A DNA stretch of 64,000 nucleotides from Calidifontimicrobium sp964618555. Lineage in GTDB: Bacteria; Pseudomonadota; Gammaproteobacteria; Burkholderiales; Burkholderiaceae_C. Of this stretch, positions 7,858 to 15,301 are shown in pieces. Under the pieces are notes generated by a model, which saw only the letters and a program-made list of their open reading frames with translations, was not told the DNA's origin and ran no database searches. The DNA lies in assembly GCA_964618555.1 (NCBI GenBank), contig CAZUBF010000001.1:77788-141787 (forward strand). The letters are read 5' to 3'. Every line of letters begins with the position of its first letter. The first letter of the stretch is position 1. A program made the translations under genes and the position numbers.

Positions 7858-9954
7858 TCACCGCGAGGTCTCGCCGTGCCCCGTCGGCAGCGCGGCGACC
7901 AGGGCCCGGAACGACGGCAGCAACACGAGGTTGCCGTACGGACTGACGTGGTCGCCGTCGAAGAACAGCGGCCTGCCGCCGCGCATGGCGCTGCACGTGA
8001 CCGCATCGCACAAGCCCGGCAGCGGATCCCACAGGTGGACGCGCGGATGCGCGGCCGCCAGGCTGTGCAGGGCGCCGACGACCGGCGCGCGATAGCGTTC
8101 CTGGTCGTCGCGCCGTTCGTCGAGGCCGAAGCGGCAGTCGGGGTTGCCGCGGTTGAACCAGTCGACGCACTGGAACGCATGCGCGCGAAACACCGGCTTG
8201 GGCAGTTCGAAGACCACGTGCAGCCCGGCGTCCAGGAGCGGGTTGATCCACGTCGGGGCGTCGGCCGCTGCCGCGCGCGTGAGCGCGGTGTCCGACGCGC
8301 TGCGCAGGTACGCCCCGTCGCCCTGCATGGCCCTGGGCGACCCGCCCAGTTCGACGAGCCGCGGCAGGCGCAGCGACGGCAGGAGGACGACGTCGTGCGG
8401 CCGGGCCTGTGCGAGCACGGTCTGCAGCGACGCCCGGGCCATGCGGTGGCAATGCGCGTCGCGTGCCGGGGTCATGGGCGCCATCATGTCGAGGTAGGCG
8501 CAGCCGGGCACCTGCAGCACCCTGACCACGCGTGCCTGTTCGGCGCTCAGTTGCTCGAGCATCGGCTGGTAGGCGGTGGCGTGCGAGTCGCCCATGACGA
8601 ACAGCGTGGCAGGCGCCTGCACCGCGCAGGCCTGGGGCGCGTAGGTCGTCATGGCCTGTGGCGCGGCGCCGACGGCGCTGCGCGACACCGCGGGCTCGCA
8701 GACCCGTCGCGCGGACAGGGTCTGCCGCACCAGGCCGTGCGTGCCGTACCAGTCGGCGGCTTGCCGGGTCGGCTGTCCCAGCCCCAGCGCCGGCTGAGCT
8801 TGCAGCAGGCTGCGCCCGGTCCACCACCCGGCGGCGAGCAGCAACACGAAGGCGCCGATGCGCAGGCCCGGCGGCCAGCGCTTGAGTCGCCCGCTGTGAC
8901 GGATCGGGTTTTCGAGGGCGCGGTACGACACGGCGGCCGCGACGACGCTCAGGGCAACGGCGATCAGGTTGAACGGCCAGACCGTCAGCCCGGTGGTCCA
9001 GCGCGCCAGCACGTACACCGGCCAGTGCCACAGGTACAGCGAGTACGAGCGCAGCCCGACCCACAAGGCCGCCGGGTGCGACAGCAGCGAGTCGATCGCG
9101 CCGGTGCGCCGCACCGATGGCAGCCCGATCAGCAGCACCGTGCCGATCGCCGCGACCGCCGAACGCAGGTACGGGTAGGCCGTGGGCTGCGGCGCCAGGA
9201 AGGCCAGCGCGACGAGACCCAGCCCGACCGGGCCGGCGTGCCGATGCAGGCGCTCGAGGCGCAGCGACGGGGCCGTGATGCGCGAGCCGGCCAGGTACAG
9301 CAGCACCCCGGCCGCCAGCTCCCAGAAGCGGAACCACACGGCATAGAAGACGAAACGTGAACCGCGTGTCAGGCCGAAGTGCACGGCGGCGGCCAGCGAG
9401 GCCACGGCCAGCACCGCGATGACCGTGGTGGCGAGGCGTCGCCGGCGCGACTGCGCGTCGTGCGCCAGCGCGGCGAACAGCAGCAGCGGCGCCAACAGGT
9501 AGAACTGTTCCTCGACACCAAGCGACCAGGTGTGGGTGAAAGGGTTGAACTCGGCGCGCGGCTCGAAGTAGTTGACGACCTGCCGGTCCAGCACCCAGTT
9601 GCTCAGGCCCCAGAACGCAGCCTGTCCGGTGGTCTCGGCGGCGCGGTTGAACCAGGCCTTGGGGACGAACAGCACGTACAGCGCCGTCGTCACGACGAGC
9701 ATCGCCACCAGCGCGGGCACCAGCCGCGCCAGGCGCCGGGCGTAGAAGCGGGCCAGGAAGCTGCGCAGGCGTTCGTCGCGATGCCCGGCGAGCGATGCCG
9801 TGACGACGAAGCCGGAGATGACGAAGAACACGTCCACGCCGGTGAAACCGCCGGGAAGCGCCTGCGGCACCAGGTGGTAGATCAGCACCGCCAGCACGGC
9901 CAGCGCGCGCAGGCCGTCGACGTGAGGGTGGTAAGTCGCGGGAATCGAGCTCAA
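7858..9954 (-). CDS. Membrane acyltransferase 3 with C-terminal SGNH domain (OafA-like)
   Basis: 698 residues. The first 350 residues are an integral-membrane AT3 domain: HVDGLRALAVLAVLIYHL, GGFTGVDVFFVISGFVV and THTWSLGVEEQFYLLAPLL are its hallmarks. After a last membrane helix comes a periplasmic SGNH-type domain with the block I motif FVMGDSHATAY near residue 452 and the block V motif DGDHVSPYGN near the C-terminus. Such AT3-SGNH proteins carry acetyl or similar groups across the inner membrane and O-acylate surface glycans. In this operon the target is probably the EPS. The gene is 28 bases downstream of the asparagine-synthetase-like gene. Confidence 0.92.
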   Translation of the reverse strand: MSSIPATYHPHVDGLRALAVLAVLIYHLVPQALPGGFTGVDVFFVISGFVVTASLAGHRDERLRSFLARFYARRLARLVPALVAMLVVTTALYVLFVPKAWFNRAAETTGQAAFWGLSNWVLDRQVVNYFEPRAEFNPFTHTWSLGVEEQFYLLAPLLLFAALAHDAQSRRRRLATTVIAVLAVASLAAAVHFGLTRGSRFVFYAVWFRFWELAAGVLLYLAGSRITAPSLRLERLHRHAGPVGLGLVALAFLAPQPTAYPYLRSAVAAIGTVLLIGLPSVRRTGAIDSLLSHPAALWVGLRSYSLYLWHWPVYVLARWTTGLTVWPFNLIAVALSVVAAAVSYRALENPIRHSGRLKRWPPGLRIGAFVLLLAAGWWTGRSLLQAQPALGLGQPTRQAADWYGTHGLVRQTLSARRVCEPAVSRSAVGAAPQAMTTYAPQACAVQAPATLFVMGDSHATAYQPMLEQLSAEQARVVRVLQVPGCAYLDMMAPMTPARDAHCHRMARASLQTVLAQARPHDVVLLPSLRLPRLVELGGSPRAMQGDGAYLRSASDTALTRAAAADAPTWINPLLDAGLHVVFELPKPVFRAHAFQCVDWFNRGNPDCRFGLDERRDDQERYRAPVVGALHSLAAAHPRVHLWDPLPGLCDAVTCSAMRGGRPLFFDGDHVSPYGNLVLLPSFRALVAALPTGHGETSR

Positions 9955-9982
9955 GTCCGCGCGGTCGGGCCGCGGTCGACGA

Positions 9983-11701
9983 TCAGTGACGCTGCGAGCG
10001 CAGCCACTGCTCGAGCATCATCAGGATCCACACCATCTCGCCGTAGTAGCCGGGGTGTTCCGGCAGGCGCTGCTGCAGCAGCGGTTCGATGAATTCGCGC
10101 CGCACGATGCCGCGCCCGGCCAGCGACTGCAGCGAGTCCGCCGCGAACGCCTTCAGCCGCGCGTGCCGCGTGGCCCACACGCCGAACGGCAGCCCGAAAC
10201 CCTGCTTCTTCTTGGCCAGGATCTCGTCGGGCAGAAAGCCGCGCAGCGCCTCCTTGAAGAACCAGCGCAGCTTCAGTCCCTTGAGCTTGTAGTCGACGGG
10301 CAGCGCCAGCGACAGGTCCACCACGCCCGGGTCGAGGAACGGGAAGCCCACCGCCACCCCGGCCAGCGACGTGCTGCCGCGCACCTTGGGCAGGTCGGCC
10401 TCGGCCAGCGTGTAGCGCCAGTCGTAGGCCAGCATGCGATTCAGCGCGCTCGCGCGGCCGGGCACCAGATTCCACACGTCGCGCTGCTGGCGCAGCGGGT
10501 CGGCCTCGTCGACGCGGGCCAGGAACTCGGGCGTGAAGACCTGCCGCGGGTCCAGCCGCCGCAGCAGGTTGTACTGCTGCAGCCGGTCCGGCAGCGGCAC
10601 CTTGGCCTGCTGCACGTAGCTGCGGCCCTTGCGCGCCAGCGGCAGGGCGCCCAGCGGCGTGCGCTCCAGCAGCGGCTCCAGCAGCCCGGTGCGCAGCGGC
10701 GCAGGCACGTCGCCGTACCAGCCGAAAATGCGCTGCTTGGCGTAGCGGGCGTTGCCGCCGTAGAGCTCGTCGCCGCCGTCGCCGGCCAGCAGCTTGGCCA
10801 CACCGTCGTCGCGCGCCATCCTGGCGCAGAAGTAGGCCGGCAGCACGCTGCTGTTGCCGAACGGCTGGTCGCAGTGCGCTGCCACGGCCGGGATGGCGCC
10901 GACCAGGTCGTCGGGCGTGACGTAGTACTCGTGGTGTTCGGTGCCGAAGCGCTTGGCGGCGATGCGCGCATACGCCATCTCGTCGTAGCCCTCGGCCTCG
11001 AAGCCGATGCTGTAGGTGGCGGCGCGCCCGGCCAGCTGGCTGATCATGCCGGCGACGGTGGAGCTGTCGGTGCCGCCGCTCAAGAAGCACGCGGGCTTGC
11101 TGCCGTCGAGCTGCGCGGCCACCGCGTCCTGCACGCGCTGGCGGAAGTCGGCGGCCAGGGCGTTGAAGTCGGCCCGCTTCGGCTCCTCGAAGTGCGGCAG
11201 CCAGTAGGGCTGCACGGTCACCTGCCCGTTGTCGAACCACAGGCCGTGTGCCGGCGGCAGGCGATGCACGCCCTGGAAGATGGTGCGCGGGGAAGGCACC
11301 ACGTGGAAGTACAGGTAGTCGTAGACCGCCTGCGGGTCGATGTCGGCGCGCGGCGGCAGCGCGGCCAGGGTGTCGGCGCGCTCGGCGTAGTGCAGCTTGC
11401 CGTCGATCACGCGCCAGCACAGGGTCTGGATGGCGAAGCGGTCGACGGCCAGGAACGCGCGGCCGACGGGGTCGGTCAGTGCCACGGCGAAGTCGCCATC
11501 CACGCCCCCGAGCGATGCGGCGGCCGCCCGCGACCCGCCGGAGGCTGCGGACTTCGCCATCACGGCCCGCCACGCGGCCAGCGGCCCGCCTTCGCGCGCG
11601 GCCTGCGCCAGCGCCGCATCGCGGAAACGAGGGCGACCCAGCACCAGCGCGGCAGGGCGCGTGGCGAGGTCGTCCGAAGTGTCGGTGGGGGTGGGAGTCA
11701 T
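9983..11701 (-). CDS. Asparagine-synthetase-like protein (degenerate glutaminase domain)
   Basis: 572 residues. The P-loop CFLSGGTDSSTVAGMISQL is near residue 205, and the synthetase core has LLAGDGGDELYGGNARYAKQ and FFKEALRGFLP near the C-terminus, all usual for AsnB. The first 160 residues are a reduced class II amidotransferase domain that begins MTPTPTDTSDD and has no Cys2, so glutamine hydrolysis is unlikely. It is the first gene of the leftward EPS operon and is divergent from the metzincin gene at 11837 across about 135 bases that should hold the operon promoter. Related proteins occur in many betaproteobacterial EPS loci with no proven reaction; transfer of an amide or amino acid onto the glycan is only a guess. 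Confidence 0.8.
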   Translation of the reverse strand: MTPTPTDTSDDLATRPAALVLGRPRFRDAALAQAAREGGPLAAWRAVMAKSAASGGSRAAAASLGGVDGDFAVALTDPVGRAFLAVDRFAIQTLCWRVIDGKLHYAERADTLAALPPRADIDPQAVYDYLYFHVVPSPRTIFQGVHRLPPAHGLWFDNGQVTVQPYWLPHFEEPKRADFNALAADFRQRVQDAVAAQLDGSKPACFLSGGTDSSTVAGMISQLAGRAATYSIGFEAEGYDEMAYARIAAKRFGTEHHEYYVTPDDLVGAIPAVAAHCDQPFGNSSVLPAYFCARMARDDGVAKLLAGDGGDELYGGNARYAKQRIFGWYGDVPAPLRTGLLEPLLERTPLGALPLARKGRSYVQQAKVPLPDRLQQYNLLRRLDPRQVFTPEFLARVDEADPLRQQRDVWNLVPGRASALNRMLAYDWRYTLAEADLPKVRGSTSLAGVAVGFPFLDPGVVDLSLALPVDYKLKGLKLRWFFKEALRGFLPDEILAKKKQGFGLPFGVWATRHARLKAFAADSLQSLAGRGIVRREFIEPLLQQRLPEHPGYYGEMVWILMMLEQWLRSQRH

Positions 11702-11836
11702 CGAATCGGCGGCGATGCGCGATCACGCCGTCCCCGTTGGGCGGCGCTCGCGCGGTGGCATGCTACCGGGGACCCGTGGCGCGGGCGACGCGATCCCCGC
11801 GTTCGGGCGTGTGCGAATTCACCGACGGAGGCGATA

Positions 11837-12934
11837 TTGCTTCATCTGGCCAGCCTGGCCGCGGCGGCGCTGTTCGTCGGCGCGGCATCGGCACAGGACA
11901 CGCGGTCGACGAAGGTCTACGGCGTGGTCGCGAACTACACGGATACGCGGTCGTTCCCCGGCGGGCCCGAGAAGCTGCAGCGGATCCTGCGCACGGCCCG
12001 CAGCTTTCACGCGGAAGGCAGCGGCGGTGCGCACGATCTCGTCGCCGAGGTTCACCCCGTGCTGCTCCAGTTGCCGCAGGCGCGGCCGCCGGGCAAGTGC
12101 CAGCGCCCCGATGCGGCGGCGCTGTCTGCCGCGCTTCGCGATGCCGGCATCGACCTGAGCGGCCTTCACGCGCTCGTGCTCGTCGTGCCGCCGTCGGCGC
12201 AAGGGTGCCCGGGTGGCCTGCAGACGGTGTTCCGTCACGTCGAGTCGGACGGCGCGGCGCGTCGGGTGCCGCTGGCGCTGGCGTGGTCGCTGACCGAGCG
12301 TTACGTCACCCACGAGATCGTGCACACCTACGGCGTGGGCCACGCGAACTCGCTCGTGTGCCGCAAGGTGACGCTGGCGGCCGATTGCAGGACCCGCGAG
12401 TACGGCAACGCCTGGGACCTGATGGGCCACGACGGCGGCGGACTGAGGATGATCTCGGCGCCGATCCGCGCCTTCCTGGGTTGGACGCAGCCCATGGTGC
12501 ACGAGGCCGGGCGCGCCACGTACACGATCGGCGCGGCGACGAAGGCAGGCGGCCTGCCGACGGCGGTCGAGGTGCGGCTGCCGCCGGCCGGCGGCGATGC
12601 CGCGAAGGTCCAGGTGCCGTTGGCGCTGTGGATCGAGTACCGGGCTGCCTTCGGGTTCGACAGGCGCATGGCGAGCACGCGTGGCGGCGGATTCCCCGGC
12701 GGCGCGATGGTGAACCTGACCGGCTCCTGGCGCAGCGGCACGGGCGACCGGGCGCGCACGATCGCGTGTCCGCGCACGGCGCCGTGCCTGCTGGACATGA
12801 CGCCGTCGACGCCGACGTTCGGCGACGCTGCATTGGCCGTCGGGCAGACCTGGACCGACCCGTTCACCGGCACGCGGATCACCGTCGACGGCCGCACCGA
12901 CACGACGTTGACCGTGACCGTGACCAGCCCGTGA
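11837..12934 (+). CDS. Secreted metzincin-type zinc protease (M11/gametolysin-like)
   Basis: About 365 residues. No ATG precedes the conserved part in frame; the TTG at 11837 is the best start, with a GGAGG five bases upstream (11827-11831) and an immediate signal peptide (LLHLASLAAAALFVGAASA, cleavage before QDTRS). The zinc site is HEIVHTYGVGH near residue 156, a full HExxHxxGxxH metzincin motif, followed by the downstream turn NAWDLMGH. The C-terminal part is beta-rich. The protein should be exported and act on extracellular or cell-surface protein. It is transcribed away from the EPS operon. The M11 assignment is tentative; the metzincin class is clear. Confidence 0.75.
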   Translation: MLHLASLAAAALFVGAASAQDTRSTKVYGVVANYTDTRSFPGGPEKLQRILRTARSFHAEGSGGAHDLVAEVHPVLLQLPQARPPGKCQRPDAAALSAALRDAGIDLSGLHALVLVVPPSAQGCPGGLQTVFRHVESDGAARRVPLALAWSLTERYVTHEIVHTYGVGHANSLVCRKVTLAADCRTREYGNAWDLMGHDGGGLRMISAPIRAFLGWTQPMVHEAGRATYTIGAATKAGGLPTAVEVRLPPAGGDAAKVQVPLALWIEYRAAFGFDRRMASTRGGGFPGGAMVNLTGSWRSGTGDRARTIACPRTAPCLLDMTPSTPTFGDAALAVGQTWTDPFTGTRITVDGRTDTTLTVTVTSP

Positions 12935-12958
12935 CGGACGGGCTGGTGGAGTGCGACG

Positions 12959-13375
12959 TCAGCCCGGCTGGCCCAAGAAGTGGGGCACATCCGCCAGAAC
13001 GCGCCGAGCGTCGTCCAATGCCTGCTGGGCGGACGAGCGATCGAAGACCTGTTCGGGGATCAGGTCGGTGTCACCATAGAACGCCGCTTCGCGATCGCGC
13101 CGCAGCCGACGCGAAATTGTCGCGAAGTCGGCGAGCTCGGTGCGCAGCGCGGGAGGGAACTTGTCGGCGTGCTCGAGCAGGATCTGGCCCACGTCGTGCC
13201 ACTTCGGCGGGTCGATGCCCACGGCGCGCAGCATGCCTTCGAGCACCAGTTCGACGATCTCCTGCGCCTCGCGCACGACGTCGGGGAAGGCATCGTGCTG
13301 CATCAACACCTCGAGCGCCAGCCATCGCTTGGCCGAGCGATTGAAGTAGCTGCGGGCCAGCTCGTCGGCAGTCAT
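12959..13375 (-). CDS. HEPN-domain protein of an MNT/HEPN toxin-antitoxin pair
   Basis: 138 residues, helical, starting MTADELARSYFNRSAKRW, a usual opening of HEPN proteins. The conserved helix near residue 95 reads RRLRRDREAAFYGD; this is the subgroup in which the Rx4-6H RNase motif is replaced by a REx2-3FYGD form, so RNase activity is uncertain. The start overlaps the stop of the nucleotidyltransferase gene by four bases (13372-13375), the tight coupling expected of a MNT/HEPN pair. In such pairs HEPN is the toxin and MNT the antitoxin that modifies it. Confidence 0.8.
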   Translation of the reverse strand: MTADELARSYFNRSAKRWLALEVLMQHDAFPDVVREAQEIVELVLEGMLRAVGIDPPKWHDVGQILLEHADKFPPALRTELADFATISRRLRRDREAAFYGDTDLIPEQVFDRSSAQQALDDARRVLADVPHFLGQPG

Positions 13376-13911
13376 ATCTCGATGCGGTCGCCCCAGCGGA
13401 AATTGGGCGCGAGATCCCAGTAGTAGCCGCCCCCCTTGCGAACACGTCGCGCGCCGGACGCGGCCAGGCGTTCGCCGAGCGCATCGAGGAACTTCCGCAG
13501 CGCTCCATCCTCGTCGACGAGGATGCGCGCCTCGTTGATCATGTCCAGGTACAGCAGGCTGCCGGCGGCGAGCTCGGCAGGAGTCTTCAGCACCGGCGAG
13601 ACGATCGTGTGCACGCCCTGCGCGCGCGCTTGCACCACCAGGGGTTCGAGCAACGCGTCGACGCGCTCGAACTCGTCCATGCGCGCTCGGCGGCCCTCAG
13701 GCAGGTCGTCCACGATAAGCAGCACGTCTATGTCCGAATCGGGCCGTTGGGTGTTCCGTGCAACCGACCCGAACAGCGCCAGTGAGCGCATGCGCCGCCC
13801 GTAAACCGTCCTGCACGCATGCGGAAGGGCGGCGACGATGCGGTCGAAGGCTTCAAGGTACACGGAGTAGGTCCGACGGGCACCGCGAGTATGCCGCACC
13901 GGCGCGCGCAT
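13372..13911 (-). CDS. MNT-type nucleotidyltransferase (antitoxin partner of HEPN)
   Basis: 179 residues. The minimal nucleotidyltransferase motif is complete: SLALFGSVARNTQRPDSDID, i.e. GSx10-13D.D with both catalytic aspartates, near residues 43-62. In characterised MNT/HEPN systems this enzyme adds AMP units to the HEPN toxin and silences it. The first 15 residues (MRAPVRHTRGARRT) have no clear counterpart in the family and a GTG at 13863 is an alternative start. It begins one base after the stop of the beta-helix gene, so the pair may be co-transcribed with it. Confidence 0.8.
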   Translation of the reverse strand: MRAPVRHTRGARRTYSVYLEAFDRIVAALPHACRTVYGRRMRSLALFGSVARNTQRPDSDIDVLLIVDDLPEGRRARMDEFERVDALLEPLVVQARAQGVHTIVSPVLKTPAELAAGSLLYLDMINEARILVDEDGALRKFLDALGERLAASGARRVRKGGGYYWDLAPNFRWGDRIEI

Positions 13912-13912
13912 C

Positions 13913-15187
13913 TCACGGCGAGGGCGGCGCCTGCAGAGCGCCGGGGTGCCGCACCGGCGCGCTCAGCGCGGTGAGCGAACGCGGGTGGCGGTACTCGTGC
14001 GTGGGCTGCAGGGCGATGCCGTCGAACTCGCCCGGGTCGACCGCCTTGCCGTAGGCGTGCGACGCGGGCAGCAGCCGGTAGTCCTCGCGCGAGGCGCGCA
14101 CGAAGCTGTCCCAGTCGACGTTGAAGTTGTTGCGGTACTCGCCCTGGCCTGCGCCGTCGAGCGTCCCCGGGTTGCCCACCAGCAGGTTGTTCACCGCCTT
14201 GATCGCGACGGCGGCACCGAACTTGCCCTCGCCTTGCATCACGCGCAGGAAGACCCCTTCGCTCGGCCGGTTGTCGACGAGCGTGTTGTGCGCGAGCACG
14301 ATCGCGTGACGCCCGCCCGCGTAGCCCTCGGCACCGAAGGACACGATGACGCCGTTCTCGCTGGTCGAGCTCTGCTGGACGATGTTGCCCAGCAGCACCA
14401 CCTGGCCGCCGTTCGGGAACTCGAGCTCGTAGCTGGTGGTGCCTCCCGTCTCGTCGCTGAAGCGGCTGTAGCGGATGTCGCTGACCGCGGCGCGGCTCTT
14501 CAGCAGGTGCCCGAGGTGGCCCTGGTGGAAGTAGCTGCCACGCACCGTCAGCCGCGCGATCGTGCCGGCGTACAGCTGGTGGTTGTGGCCGTCGAGGCGC
14601 TTGTTGTCGGCGAACTCGCTGTGCTCGACGAGCAACTCCGCGGTTTCGTCGTTGCCGGTGAGCAGCCCCATCTCGTTGCCGAAGAAGCGGCAGTTGCGCA
14701 CCGTCAGCTGCCCGGATTCGAAGCGGATCCCTGCACCGTTGCGCGACGGCACGCGCGTGCCCTCGAAGTCGAAGCCCTCGACGCTGATGCGGCCGCCGCG
14801 CACCACCCAGATCGCCTTCGCTTCGGCCGAACCGCCCGCCGCGACGAGCCGAACGCGGCCACCGACGGCGCGGATCGTCAGGTCGTCCTGCGTCCAGACG
14901 GCCACGTCGCGACGGTACTCGCCGGCGTCGACTTCGACGGTGTCGCCGTTCCTGGCCTGCCTGGCGGCTTCGGCGACGGTCTTGACGTCCCGCGCCGGAC
15001 CGACTCGGATCACCGCCGCGTGCGGCGCCGGGCGCGCCTTCTCGGCCTTCGCGCGGGCGGTGGCCTTGCCCGGACTCGCGGCCAGTTGTGCCGACGAGGG
15101 CGGCGCGACCCCGGCGGCCAGCATGGCCGCCAGCACCAGCGCAGCGCCCGCGGCGGGCCGTCGCAAAGCAGATGATCGTGAGCCCAT
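13913..15187 (-). CDS. Secreted right-handed parallel beta-helix protein
   Basis: 424 residues from the ATG at 15187. A signal peptide with the hydrophobic stretch AAGALVLAAMLAAGVAPP-like precedes SSAQ. From about residue 60 the chain shows the beta-helix repeats of pectate-lyase-like proteins: VGPARDVKTVAEAARQARNG, then runs such as ISVEGFDFEG, LTVRNCRFFG and LLVEHSEFADN. Family members bind or cleave acidic polysaccharides; catalytic residues cannot be assigned by eye. It is divergent from the VanZ-heparinase gene and sits in an EPS region, so an alginate-lyase/epimerase-like role on the exported polymer is a fair guess. Confidence 0.75.
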   Translation of the reverse strand: MGSRSSALRRPAAGAALVLAAMLAAGVAPPSSAQLAASPGKATARAKAEKARPAPHAAVIRVGPARDVKTVAEAARQARNGDTVEVDAGEYRRDVAVWTQDDLTIRAVGGRVRLVAAGGSAEAKAIWVVRGGRISVEGFDFEGTRVPSRNGAGIRFESGQLTVRNCRFFGNEMGLLTGNDETAELLVEHSEFADNKRLDGHNHQLYAGTIARLTVRGSYFHQGHLGHLLKSRAAVSDIRYSRFSDETGGTTSYELEFPNGGQVVLLGNIVQQSSTSENGVIVSFGAEGYAGGRHAIVLAHNTLVDNRPSEGVFLRVMQGEGKFGAAVAIKAVNNLLVGNPGTLDGAGQGEYRNNFNVDWDSFVRASREDYRLLPASHAYGKAVDPGEFDGIALQPTHEYRHPRSLTALSAPVRHPGALQAPPSP

Positions 15188-15301
15188 GCCGAGGGGGTGG
15201 CGAGGTCGAAGGGCGGATTCTGACCACGGCCGCGCTGCGGCGCCACTGCGGCTTGCGGGGTGTCGGCATTCCTGACGGTCGCGGCGCGGTCGCGGCGGTC
15301 T

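Noticed and set aside
15261..15277. Possible PEP-CTERM box in front of the VanZ-heparinase gene
   Set aside because: It matches TGTCGG-N6 but the second half (TGACG) is weak, and no GG-N10-GC promoter follows before the start codon.
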